Below are positions 41,719-51,024 of a stretch of 64,000 nucleotides of DNA, one piece after another (position 1 is the first letter of the stretch; every line of letters starts with the position of its first letter). The position numbers and the translations under genes were made by a program. The stretch is from an uncultured Erythrobacter sp. (GTDB taxonomy: Bacteria; Pseudomonadota; Alphaproteobacteria; Sphingomonadales; Sphingomonadaceae). The DNA lies in assembly GCF_947492365.1 (NCBI RefSeq), contig NZ_CANLMB010000002.1:558001-622000 (forward strand). The letters run 5' to 3'. The notes under the pieces are model-generated. The model had not been told where the DNA came from. It did no database searches and saw only the letters and a program-made list of their open reading frames with translations.

Positions 41719-44700
41719 TCATGCTTTGCTGCGCACAATCGGGAAGGCATCCAACGCCGTTTTGTCGAGAAGCAATTGCTTGACCATCTCATATCCTATT
41801 CGGCGATAGCTTTCCCATTGTGCCTCATCAAAGAACTGATCGGAGGTCTTGTGATTCGGGAAATCCGGTTCGGCCCTTTTGTAGGCGATGATGTCTGCGG
41901 GCAATTGATCGAACATCCGCGGAATTAGCCAGACGATCGAGGCTTGTTCTGGGCGATGGACGTTCTTGTCGGATGCGCGTTTCGTAATCTTTTTCGCCTT
42001 GAGAAGCAGGGCAAAGGCATTGCCGCCCGGCTGAGCAACCGTTTCGCGCCAATTGCTTTGCATGTTCAGGAAGCATCGGTGGGTGCGGCTTCGATATCGA
42101 CCGCAGAATTCAACCGTTTCTTCTACCGTCGCTTCACGCACTTCATAATTTTCATCAATCCGTGCGGTCCTGATGAAAGTCTCCAGATCAGCGAATTCAT
42201 AATTCGGATCGGCGCCATTGTCACAGACAAGAAGGGTCGCGCACCCCTTGTCCAGCAATGCCATTGCGCCGGTATTTTCCGAATGACCCGCATCAGACAG
42301 ATATATGCGCCGTTCGTTCAGCGGGAACCGGGCGCGCATTTCGTTGAGCAGATTGCCGTAAGTCGGCAGCCAACGCGTTAGCGGCTTTTCGTCCAGATTG
42401 GCTTTGATGTAGCAGTCCGGATCGCCCTCTGCCGAGCCATCCTTCGTCTGGATATTGAGCGGCTTGTGCCCGCGATCCCACCAATATCCAAGCCGCACAT
42501 TGGCAAAGCTCATCGCCAGGGCGCCTCCCATCGTGGTGCGCCGACCCATGCCCGATGACGCCGCTGCGCCGGAGATTGCGCAAAGCTGGCCCGCGGTCAG
42601 CCTTTCGGCGTCGTTAAGCTCTTTCGCCCAGGAGTTGCTGGCCCCTTGAATGGTCAATCCGTCATGTTCGAAAGTCGCTCGCCGGCTTTTGCGATCGCGC
42701 GCTACCAGGCTGCTGTCGGAAACGGTATCGTTGATTGTCACATTCAGCAGGTGAAAGGGGGCGGGCAGACTCGCTCTAAAATAGGAATACGCATCGATGT
42801 GGTCATGCCGCCTATCCAGTTGGTCGGACCGATCCTGATTCCAGTCCAGACGCTGGACATTGGTCGCACCAAGATATGCTCGGGTCAGCCGGGCAGCATA
42901 GAATGTGTGGAGCGATAGCATGTTGGCCAGACTGCCCGACATGCCAAGTACTGCAGTCGTTCCTATGACTGCCAATCCAAAAACTGCAGCGTTGCTGTAA
43001 TCCAACGGGCCCCACGGCCCGACTTTCCAAATTGCCAGATGCACGAGCAATGCGGCTGTGATCGCACTCACACTGAACAGGAAAGCACCGGCAACCAGGG
43101 AGGTCAGTGAGACGCTTTTACGAAAGAACCCGACGATCGCGTTTTGGCTGCCACCATACATTTCCGGTATTTTTTTGATGAGGAAGGCACCGATCGGCTG
43201 CAGGATGACCACCATAATTCCTGACACCAGGGTCGCTTCGGTTGCTCCGGACACATTGGATCCCTGCAACCGAATATCTGCATGCAGATACATCGCAATC
43301 GTATCGACAATGGCAAGATAGGCGAGAACGAGGAAATACAGATTGAAATTGCTCTGCGTCACGAGCAGCCAGCGCCGCAGTCGCTGGGCCATGTTTGCCG
43401 CATCTTTCAGATATCCGATCCGCCACGCGCCCCACACCAGAAAGACGCAGCCTGCAGCCAATGCGAGCCAGAGCGGGCCAAACAGAAGCAATCCCAAGTC
43501 TTGCGAACCAACAATAGTTTGGGCGAGGTCGAGGCCCGTTGACGGGAAATCAAGCGAGATAGCAGCGGCCAGGAATCCACCAAACAGGATCGCAAGAGTT
43601 GCCAGTACCGACCGGAAAAGCGCCAGGTCGATCCTTTGATTGGTGCTGTGGCCGGACAGCGGATTGTACGGGATCTTGTGCGCGATAAAATAAGCCGCGG
43701 CCACACTGAGCGAGAGGAACGCAAACAGGCCGGCGAATAGCGCGATCTGGCTGATTTGCAGGTCGGCTCCACCCCATTCAAGCTTCATCCAGCCGGAGAG
43801 TTGCTGCTCCATTGACTGGTCGACGCCATAGAGTGCCATCTGGATCAGAAATTGAATGCTCGCAAAAGCCAATCCGATGGCGAGCATCAGCGTGAGCCAG
43901 TTGCGGGCTACATAGCTTAGGCCGCTTAGCCAGTCTGCGGCTCCGCCCGGGGCCAGGTAACGTCCATGTTCGCGAAGCCAATATATCGGGTGGCGCAGGA
44001 ATTCGGGCGCCAATGGTCCTTCCACCAGACCATTCGCGGGCACCGCCCGGTCGCCTGGAGCGCTGGTGAGAACTTCGTTGGCGAATTTGAACCGATGACT
44101 GCGTGGGATCAGTTTTGTGTCCTGATGGGCCAGTTCTGCCGCATCGACGGCCGCCATCAGCCGGCCGATGGCTCGCTGCGTTTCCTTGTGCTCTGCTGCG
44201 GCATTGCCAAGGCTGGCGCTTTTCCCGTCAATTGCGGCATCAAGTGCTGCACGTTCGGCCTGATCAGCTGCAAGGACAACTTGTGCAAACATGCTCTCGG
44301 CATTGTCGCACAATTCATCAAACGACAATTCATCCGTTTTATCGCTTTCGGGCGTCTGGGCCTGCCCTGCAGCTTCGGGCTCATCCTCCTCCGATTTCGA
44401 GCGCCCGCTCCACAATGTCAAAGCGGCCCGTTTGGTGCGCAGCCACAAGCCGTAAGCAGCCTTCTGAAGGCTTCGGCGCTCTGCGTATCTTGCCCGAGCC
44501 TTTTCCAGGCTTGCGTGAGCCGCTTCCTCAAGATCATTCGCCCGTGCTTCCATGTTGAAGCAACGGGCAATTCTCGTGTCGCGTTTTTCAGCGTGCGTTG
44601 CAGTGGTGCGGTGCCCTCTGACTGGTCCTGCCGATAGCGGCTCCCGCTCACGATCTGGCAGAAAGAGGCTGCGCAGAAAGCAGGCGAAGTATCCGCCGCC

Positions 44701-44934
44701 TGACGAACTGGACATGAAGTCGAACCCGTAGAAGCGATCCCGCCGCGCCAGCGCCTGGACGACTCCCAGCGAAATGGTGGCGCTGCGGATGCCGCCTCCG
44801 GAAAAGGCAATGCCAACCGGCGGAGCATCGTGATCGGGATGCACAAGGCCAATATCGTCTTCACCCAACATCTTGCGGCGATGCTGGATGTAAGGATATT
44901 TCTGCAGCGGATCTTCCCTGGTGCCGTTACTCAT
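41719..44934 (-). CDS. Membrane-integral patatin-like phospholipase
   Basis: 1071 residues. N-terminal patatin elements: oxyanion loop Gly46-Gly-Gly-Ile-Arg and nucleophile Ser78 in Ser-Ser-Ser-Ser-Gly-Gly. A charged coiled-coil insertion (about 110-290) and about eight membrane helices (about 340-680) follow; the partner Asp881 lies in Tyr-Leu-Ser-Asp-Ala-Gly-His beyond them. So the catalytic dyad is split by a large membrane module, an unusual arrangement. It should release fatty acids from membrane lipids. ATG 44934 is favoured; a G9 tract lies between it and an upstream in-frame ATG (44958). Transcribed in the same direction as the heme peroxidase gene, 194 bp downstream of it. Confidence 0.85.
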   Translation of the reverse strand: MSNGTREDPLQKYPYIQHRRKMLGEDDIGLVHPDHDAPPVGIAFSGGGIRSATISLGVVQALARRDRFYGFDFMSSSSGGGYFACFLRSLFLPDREREPLSAGPVRGHRTTATHAEKRDTRIARCFNMEARANDLEEAAHASLEKARARYAERRSLQKAAYGLWLRTKRAALTLWSGRSKSEEDEPEAAGQAQTPESDKTDELSFDELCDNAESMFAQVVLAADQAERAALDAAIDGKSASLGNAAAEHKETQRAIGRLMAAVDAAELAHQDTKLIPRSHRFKFANEVLTSAPGDRAVPANGLVEGPLAPEFLRHPIYWLREHGRYLAPGGAADWLSGLSYVARNWLTLMLAIGLAFASIQFLIQMALYGVDQSMEQQLSGWMKLEWGGADLQISQIALFAGLFAFLSLSVAAAYFIAHKIPYNPLSGHSTNQRIDLALFRSVLATLAILFGGFLAAAISLDFPSTGLDLAQTIVGSQDLGLLLFGPLWLALAAGCVFLVWGAWRIGYLKDAANMAQRLRRWLLVTQSNFNLYFLVLAYLAIVDTIAMYLHADIRLQGSNVSGATEATLVSGIMVVILQPIGAFLIKKIPEMYGGSQNAIVGFFRKSVSLTSLVAGAFLFSVSAITAALLVHLAIWKVGPWGPLDYSNAAVFGLAVIGTTAVLGMSGSLANMLSLHTFYAARLTRAYLGATNVQRLDWNQDRSDQLDRRHDHIDAYSYFRASLPAPFHLLNVTINDTVSDSSLVARDRKSRRATFEHDGLTIQGASNSWAKELNDAERLTAGQLCAISGAAASSGMGRRTTMGGALAMSFANVRLGYWWDRGHKPLNIQTKDGSAEGDPDCYIKANLDEKPLTRWLPTYGNLLNEMRARFPLNERRIYLSDAGHSENTGAMALLDKGCATLLVCDNGADPNYEFADLETFIRTARIDENYEVREATVEETVEFCGRYRSRTHRCFLNMQSNWRETVAQPGGNAFALLLKAKKITKRASDKNVHRPEQASIVWLIPRMFDQLPADIIAYKRAEPDFPNHKTSDQFFDEAQWESYRRIGYEMVKQLLLDKTALDAFPIVRSKA

Positions 44935-45128
44935 TGCACGCCCCCCCCCATAGAGCATAATGGCGAATTGAAGTTCTTAACTATCTCTTTCAAATACAAA
45001 AATTACGAAAAATGATCTTTTGAAGGATCAAGAGGATCCAGTTCACCGCGACCCTTGATCAATTGGTGCAGCATGGCGCTACTGGCCGGTCGCTCCATTC
45101 TTCTGGGCCGGGTCCGCGAGACGATCGA

Positions 45129-48100
45129 CTAAGCCTGCCCGGCCGCAAACTCCTCGAAGATTTGAGGGATGAGCTGGTTGCGATAGAGCCCTTCAAATTC
45201 AGCTGGCCCGATGGCTCTTTTCTTGCCCGCCCGCTCGAGCATGCGGAAGAATGAACCCCATTGCTTTCTGGTCAGACTGTCGAGCGCGTCTTTCGCTTCG
45301 AGCATCTGGAGGAATTCCGCTTCTGGAATAAGGCCGTCCGGATGGGCCTTGGCCCTTTCGCCCAATTCGCCGAGATAGGATGCCAGCAGAGCTTCATCGA
45401 CCATGCCGTTCTCGTCGAAGACGCCGGTTCGCTTGGAGGGCCTGCGCAGTGCCATTTCGTCCATCGGAATGCCGCGCCCGAGCAACAGATTCTTGAGACC
45501 GCCAAATTTGAAGGTCGAGCCGATAGCGAGATAGAGCGCGCGCAGGCCGCTGCTTTCGATAATGCGCCACCCTTTCAGATTTTCCGAGAATCCAGCCCGG
45601 CCTGCATCGTCTGAGAGGTTGAACGGGACCAGATGCTTTTCAAGGTCGGTCAGGTTCAGCGCGACACCTTTGCGCTGTTTATCGCCATCATAGGCGCGCA
45701 ATGTGTTGACCTCGTCCTGCGTCAGTTTCCAGCCGCTGACGAAACCCGGATGCGCATTGGATTCATAGCCGGGCCAGGGCCAGCGTGTCTCTGACTGGAT
45801 CGCAGCTGCGGCCTGCAGCAATTCGGCCCGCGAAACATCTTGCGGATCTTCGAACAGGACATTGTGACCATAGACCCGGCCCGCGCCTTCGAAATCGGCG
45901 AGCACAAGCCCGTCGGTCACATCGACGATATAGGTCGCGCCGGAATGTTCGATCCGAAGCATGTAATTGGGAGCATCGCCGAAATGCTCCTCTTTCCACG
46001 CATCGCCTAGCCCGAAGTCCTGAAGGTTCTGCTGGCCCCAGACGATGATGCCATTGGTTTCGAGAGGGTGCTCTTCCGGATTGTCTTTGGGATTTGTTCC
46101 CGCATATTCGTAGGTATTGATGGTCTCACGCTGTTCGAGCCATTCGCGCAGTTCCGGGCAATGCAGATAAAGGAGCTTCTCCTTGTCGATTGCCTCGACC
46201 AGATTGATCGCAGTCCAACTCACCTCGTTGGGGCGCCATTTCTCGGTCAGATACGGGTTTTTGCGAATCCGGCTGGTGGCTTCCTGAACGAATGTCTGGA
46301 AGCCCTCATTGGTGATCGCCAGACCTTCGGGCTTATGTTCGTTGAGCGTCAGGCCGATTATGGCGTCGAGCGTGCTGATCCCCTTGGGGTAAAGGCGCTC
46401 GAGCTTGGCAATCTTTGCTTGCGCATCGGGGCTCGCCGGATTGAGGAACAGATGCTCCCACTTCTCGCTCGGCGGGATGTTGTGCGCCTTTTGATAGTCG
46501 GTCCATGACGGTGTGCCGCGCTGCCGGTCCTTGCGGATTTCCTGCTCCAGCATGTTCATGACACCTTCTTCGGTGGCCATGTCGCGGAAGAAATCGGCGG
46601 TGTTGCCCGCCGCTGGCGCGCCGAGCCGGGTGTTCATCATGTAATAATAGACCGCGCCGAGCCCTTCTTGCTGGATGAATTTGTGCCCATCCAATTCGCG
46701 CAGGTTCTTCATATTGACGGTGCGCGTTCCATCGCCCGAAGTCTCGCCGATCGCTGGGCACTTGAGCTCGTCGACCCAGATCTGGTGGCCAAAGCGATAG
46801 GCTTTGCTGAAGAAGTTGCCTTTGACCTCCGGCTTTGCCTTGTTGACCTTGCCTGCCGCGATACCGTGCGCAATCGGATCGGTGCCTTGTTCGGGGCGAT
46901 AGATCTTCTTGTCGAAATGGGGGAGCTTGCGCTCTGCCCGTCCGAAGAGATTGGCGTTCAGGCCGTTGACCACCTCTTCATTGGCGAACAGCGTGTGAGT
47001 CCAGGTGCCGGTGTGGATTTTGACATAGGTCATCGTCACGACGCGGCGGGCGATCTGGAAAATCTGGTTGTCCGACCAGTCGTATCGCTCCTTCAGGACC
47101 GAGGCGACCCAGTTGTGGTGACGGGCATAGAGAGTGTGTTCAGCCTCCAGCGGAGCGGTCATATTGCGCCCAAAGCCGGTCAGGATCTGGTCCTGAATGC
47201 GCCCGTCCTTACCCGTAGAAACCTTGCGCAGCGGCAGGAAAAGCCCGCCATTGCCCTCATCATCCATCCCTTCGAGAAAGATTTTACCATCGGGCACTTG
47301 CCTGCCATCGGGGTAAGAGCGGATTTCGGCCAAAGTCTCGATATCGCTGCCGTAGATGTGGCTCATGTCCCACCAGACGGTGGTGCCATGCATGCCTTCG
47401 CCGCCGGCTCTCATCGAGTTTGGCGCATCGGACCTGCTCCATTGATACTTCACCCCCAGGCGGGCCCACTCGCTCTCCGGGTCGATGGCAATGGCATGTT
47501 TGCGTTTGTTGTCAGGCGCGGTCTGCGCGACGTCGTGAACCAGTTGCTGCAAATGTGCTGCGGCGTGAAAACTGGCCGTTTTCGCCTCGATTGTGCGTCC
47601 ATTGCGATAGCCGAACTCGCGGGCGATCTCAGCCTCGCTCGGAAGGTCGGGATTGCCGGACTGGTCCTGTGGCCGGTAGCCTTCGGGCATACCGTGATCG
47701 ACAAATTCCTGCCCGACACGGCCTTCACCCGGTCCGAACATCGCGTCGACATGCGCGCCATCGGGGGTGAAGCCGGAGCCTGCCCAATCCGGCGGATCGC
47801 GCTCAGGCAGCTGACCGGGCCGATCCCCGCGCTCTCCATCGGGATTACGCTCGCGATTTTCCATCCAGGTGCGCGCAGCCCCTAGCGCTGCCAGCCGGAA
47901 AATCCCGATCTTTCGCTGCGTCCAGCGCCCCGCATTTCCGGGAGTAGCGCCGCTATTGGCCAATTCACCGATTGGGCCGAGCGCGAGCGACACAAGAGAA
48001 TCTTTGAAATTCCGGATCCGGTTGGCAAGTGACTTTGGCGGGATATAGTCGCCGGGCACCTTAAAGTCCGTGCACAAAACCCAGGCATGCGGGCTGTCCT

Positions 48101-48491
48101 TATATGCATCGGCAGGGTCTTTGGTGAGATATTCTGCGGTCAGGTTGTTGGGGCGCAGGATTCCCGATCCCGCTTCTCCATCAACCTTGTTCTGCGCAAT
48201 CTGGTCCGCCCAGCTTCGCGCAAATTCGTGATCAGGCTCTTTGTCGAGCGCGCGTTGCATCCATTCTGCCGCGAGTGTGAATTCACCGGTGTTGCGATAG
48301 GCATACGCTGCCAGCGCGTAATCTTCAGCCGAGGCACTGCCCGATTTATCGCGCTGTTCGTAGAGTTCGATTGCCTTGGCAAAATTCCCGGCATTCAAAT
48401 GCGCCAGAGGATCATCAGACGCCAGTTCAGGTTGCTGATTGTGTGCATTAGCAAATGGGCACGATCCGGTTGTCGCTGCTTCTTGAGTCAT
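45129..48491 (-). CDS. Large animal-type heme peroxidase (peroxidase-cyclooxygenase superfamily)
   Basis: 1120 residues. A TPR-like helical N-terminus (about 25-115) precedes an animal heme peroxidase domain. Distal His378 lies in Asp-Met-Ser-His-Ile-Tyr-Gly and proximal His569 in Tyr-Arg-Phe-Gly-His-Gln; the 191-residue spacing is close to that in cyclooxygenases and myeloperoxidase. Tyr565 is four residues before the proximal His, whereas fatty-acid dioxygenases have Tyr at minus three, so peroxidase versus dioxygenase chemistry is open. The C-terminal 250 residues contain an EF-hand-like acidic helix. ATG 48491 follows a GGGGGAAG site. No export signal seen. Confidence 0.85.
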   Translation of the reverse strand: MTQEAATTGSCPFANAHNQQPELASDDPLAHLNAGNFAKAIELYEQRDKSGSASAEDYALAAYAYRNTGEFTLAAEWMQRALDKEPDHEFARSWADQIAQNKVDGEAGSGILRPNNLTAEYLTKDPADAYKDSPHAWVLCTDFKVPGDYIPPKSLANRIRNFKDSLVSLALGPIGELANSGATPGNAGRWTQRKIGIFRLAALGAARTWMENRERNPDGERGDRPGQLPERDPPDWAGSGFTPDGAHVDAMFGPGEGRVGQEFVDHGMPEGYRPQDQSGNPDLPSEAEIAREFGYRNGRTIEAKTASFHAAAHLQQLVHDVAQTAPDNKRKHAIAIDPESEWARLGVKYQWSRSDAPNSMRAGGEGMHGTTVWWDMSHIYGSDIETLAEIRSYPDGRQVPDGKIFLEGMDDEGNGGLFLPLRKVSTGKDGRIQDQILTGFGRNMTAPLEAEHTLYARHHNWVASVLKERYDWSDNQIFQIARRVVTMTYVKIHTGTWTHTLFANEEVVNGLNANLFGRAERKLPHFDKKIYRPEQGTDPIAHGIAAGKVNKAKPEVKGNFFSKAYRFGHQIWVDELKCPAIGETSGDGTRTVNMKNLRELDGHKFIQQEGLGAVYYYMMNTRLGAPAAGNTADFFRDMATEEGVMNMLEQEIRKDRQRGTPSWTDYQKAHNIPPSEKWEHLFLNPASPDAQAKIAKLERLYPKGISTLDAIIGLTLNEHKPEGLAITNEGFQTFVQEATSRIRKNPYLTEKWRPNEVSWTAINLVEAIDKEKLLYLHCPELREWLEQRETINTYEYAGTNPKDNPEEHPLETNGIIVWGQQNLQDFGLGDAWKEEHFGDAPNYMLRIEHSGATYIVDVTDGLVLADFEGAGRVYGHNVLFEDPQDVSRAELLQAAAAIQSETRWPWPGYESNAHPGFVSGWKLTQDEVNTLRAYDGDKQRKGVALNLTDLEKHLVPFNLSDDAGRAGFSENLKGWRIIESSGLRALYLAIGSTFKFGGLKNLLLGRGIPMDEMALRRPSKRTGVFDENGMVDEALLASYLGELGERAKAHPDGLIPEAEFLQMLEAKDALDSLTRKQWGSFFRMLERAGKKRAIGPAEFEGLYRNQLIPQIFEEFAAGQA

Positions 48492-48771
48492 GCTCGCTTC
48501 CCCCAAAACATTCCAAATCAAAAATTCGGACTGGCCCGCGGCGAATTGCATCTTTGCAAACCCGCCGCAGATAATATTCATTGCGGCTGTGACTTTAGGC
48601 AAACTTGCTTGGAAAGCAAAGACAGATCGAGCGAAGTGGACTTCTAAATGGCCTTTACTGTTAGGGTTCCAGTTGCCTATGGTCTTTTTGGTTGATCTGA
48701 TTGAGCGGCCTGTTCTGAATGCAGAATGCGGCCACCGGCCCTGGAGATTGGGTCAAATGGGGGAGATGAGT

Positions 48772-49203
48772 ATGTCTTTAAATGCAGCAAAGATGCTGAC
48801 GATGTCACAGTCAGAACTTGATGATCTTTTTTCGAGCTGTGAGGCCGGTCCTATCCCAACCGGCGAAGCAAAGGGCACTCCGGTCTTCTTCCCCGGCTCA
48901 AGTTTTTCGGACGAGATCGCGCAGGTGATAAATTTCTTCGCCTGGCAGGGCAAAGTGTTTGATCCCGAAGGCGGCTATCTGCGCAACCAGATCCTGCCCT
49001 TCGGAATTCAGGCGATCATGGCCAAGGTGTACAAGCAGGAAAGCTGGCTCGACGGGAAGGAGTGCATAGTCCTCGACTATTCGGAAACGTCGATGGTTGC
49101 ACAATTGGTCCGTGATGAAATGCGCATGGTCGCTCCCGATGTCTATCTCGGCAAAGTCTATTGGGAAAAGACCCGGCTGATCGACTTCGTATTGGAGTTC
49201 TGA
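48772..49203 (+). CDS. Unknown small protein, lipocalin/DUF4334-like character
   Basis: 143 residues. It contains Trp-Gln-Gly-Lys-Val-Phe, Gln-Ala-Ile-Met-Ala-Lys-Val-Tyr, Trp-Leu-Asp-Gly-Lys-Glu-Cys-Ile and Leu-Gly-Lys-Val-Tyr-Trp, an alternating aromatic/hydrophobic pattern suggesting an antiparallel beta-barrel for lipids or porphyrin-like ligands. Family membership is uncertain. ATG 48772 has GGGGAG at 48759-48764; two ATGs just upstream are less well placed. Alone on the plus strand between heme enzyme genes. Confidence 0.6.
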   Translation: MSLNAAKMLTMSQSELDDLFSSCEAGPIPTGEAKGTPVFFPGSSFSDEIAQVINFFAWQGKVFDPEGGYLRNQILPFGIQAIMAKVYKQESWLDGKECIVLDYSETSMVAQLVRDEMRMVAPDVYLGKVYWEKTRLIDFVLEF

Positions 49204-49219
49204 CCGACTGTCCCGGCAG

Positions 49220-49648
49220 TCAGGTCTGGCGCTCTTCGGTCATGAGCCGATAGCAACGCATCAGCAGGAAGACGCCCGCAATATTGACCAATGGAAGCGG
49301 CGCGAGAACGAGCCAGCCGCTTGTCGTCAAGGGCTGCGCGCTCAGCATGTAGAACAGGTCAGTGAAGATATCCGAGAAGCGGATCCCGGCCATGATGACC
49401 AGCCAGATCGGATGTCTGCGCAGCAACAGCAGCGCCAGAGCCTGCGCGAGGGCGAAAGCCGTCCACTGCCCGGCGGCCCTGCGCAATAGAGCAACCTCCT
49501 GACCCTGCGGCGCAGTATCATGGAAGAACGCGAACCAGAGGTGCGGATCGCTCCATGCCAGGATGGAGATTACAACATCGAGCGCCAGTCCGCCCCACAG
49601 ATAGATGAGCGTGAGTTTCAGGACCCAATTGCCATCATCAAGCTTCAA
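49220..49648 (-). CDS. Four-helix membrane protein, unknown
   Basis: 142 residues with four hydrophobic segments (about 10-30, 58-76, 80-98 and 108-128). No family recognised. It starts within the stop of the catalase-fold gene (ATGA overlap), so it is coupled to it and may anchor or assist that enzyme. Confidence 0.65.
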   Translation of the reverse strand: MKLDDGNWVLKLTLIYLWGGLALDVVISILAWSDPHLWFAFFHDTAPQGQEVALLRRAAGQWTAFALAQALALLLLRRHPIWLVIMAGIRFSDIFTDLFYMLSAQPLTTSGWLVLAPLPLVNIAGVFLLMRCYRLMTEERQT

Positions 49649-50814
49649 CTAAAGGTTTCCTCGCCAGTTGGCTCAATATGATCGACGCCGTTATTGGCCT
49701 GGCGAAAGCGTGACAGTTCGTAATAGAGCTTGCGCCGCGCCCGATTGAGATTTCCTAGCGGCCTGTGCTCGGCAATGCTGTGCCAGGGATTGTAGGAAAG
49801 GTTGCGCGCGAACGCCATCTGGGCCGGGCTGTCAAAAACCTGCGCGGGGATCCGCAATGTGGCCACCGGCACGCGCGGCGATAGCTTTTCGGGCCAGAGT
49901 ATCCCGGCATGTTCTATCGGCATCCTGTGCGAGTCAGTCTGAAGCTGCACCGTCATGGCGAAGCACACTTCGTGCTTGCCCAGCGTCTTGGCCATATTCT
50001 CGCGCAGATAATGATCCGAAGGCCGTCCCGGCAGCCCTTCGACTTTCATGTCCACCTTGCCTTGCGGAAAGAATGCGTACTGCATCGCGGCGTCAGGGCC
50101 GAGCATATAGGGCACGCAGCTGTAATAGGCGGTCCCCAGCGGGTTGCCCTGCGTCTTGCTCCACAGGCCCTGCATCAACAGATCGAGGATATGCGGGCGC
50201 CGGCCCAGGAAATACCAGAGCGGCAATTCGCGTTTGCTCCAATATTGCAGATAGGCGTTTTCGCGCGTGTTGGGGGTGGTGAAGGTCGGGCAGCTTATTC
50301 CGGTGAAGTCCTGCGTGTGCTGCTCGTCCTCCATCAATTTGGGACCGGGGACATCCATCAACTTCACGCCGATGCTCAGCACGCCGACATCATCAATGTC
50401 AGGAGGGGTGTGCGGACCCGGGCCGCCAAGCCTGACCCACGCGGGAAATGAACGCGGATTTGCGAAGATGCCGTGCCTAAGGTGATCAGGCAGATCCGGG
50501 TGAACAACCAGCTCGCCGCGAACAACCCCGTGCGTCTTGGTATTGCCGCCGCGCTCCATCTCTTCAGGCGCAAAATCCTGGCTCATATGCGCGCGCATCC
50601 GCTCGATGATTGTTTCGAGCAGTTCCTCTTCGTCGGCGCTGATTGTTTCCTGCGCCAGAGCCAGTTTCTCGTTGCGCCGAAAAGCCATAGCGATTTTCTG
50701 GACAATTGCGGTGCCCGGCCGCTGAAAAACAGCATCAAGGAACGGGCGCATCCACGGGTCAATGCGCCGCTGGGCAAGCAGCAGGCCCTGTAGAAAATCG
50801 TGAAACCAGCGCAA
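49645..50814 (-). CDS. Catalase-fold heme protein, allene-oxide-synthase-like
   Basis: 389 residues, shorter than true catalases. The distal site is Lys-Thr94-His95-Gly-Val-Val. Catalases have Val before this His; coral allene oxide synthase has Thr, a change shown to suppress catalase activity. The proximal ligand is Tyr364 with Arg360 four residues earlier (Arg-Arg-Lys-Leu-Tyr-Tyr), matching the Arg-X3-Tyr pattern. Substrates in this family are fatty-acid hydroperoxides. Coupled to a membrane protein by an ATGA overlap and divergent from the next two genes. Confidence 0.85.
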   Translation of the reverse strand: MRWFHDFLQGLLLAQRRIDPWMRPFLDAVFQRPGTAIVQKIAMAFRRNEKLALAQETISADEEELLETIIERMRAHMSQDFAPEEMERGGNTKTHGVVRGELVVHPDLPDHLRHGIFANPRSFPAWVRLGGPGPHTPPDIDDVGVLSIGVKLMDVPGPKLMEDEQHTQDFTGISCPTFTTPNTRENAYLQYWSKRELPLWYFLGRRPHILDLLMQGLWSKTQGNPLGTAYYSCVPYMLGPDAAMQYAFFPQGKVDMKVEGLPGRPSDHYLRENMAKTLGKHEVCFAMTVQLQTDSHRMPIEHAGILWPEKLSPRVPVATLRIPAQVFDSPAQMAFARNLSYNPWHSIAEHRPLGNLNRARRKLYYELSRFRQANNGVDHIEPTGEETFS

Positions 50815-51024
50815 AGTTGCTCTCTCCCCCCAAAATCAGAAGCGAACGTCCCTTATACTTAAATCATTGATCTCAATTGTCATCAATAAAGCAGGTCCGA
50901 ATGGCTCACTTGCTATTCGGCCGACTTTGCGGAATACAGTAACGATAAGACAGCGGGTCAAATTAAGTTTCAAACTTCTGGAATGGTCATTGAAACCATA
51001 TCCATCTCCAATGAGCGACCTCTA
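50815..51024. promoter_or_regulatory. Divergent promoter region of heme-enzyme cluster
   Basis: 210 bp of AT-richer DNA between the catalase-fold gene (minus) and the unknown/DyP pair (plus). It must hold the promoters of both arms if they are co-regulated. No specific operator could be assigned. Confidence 0.4.
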
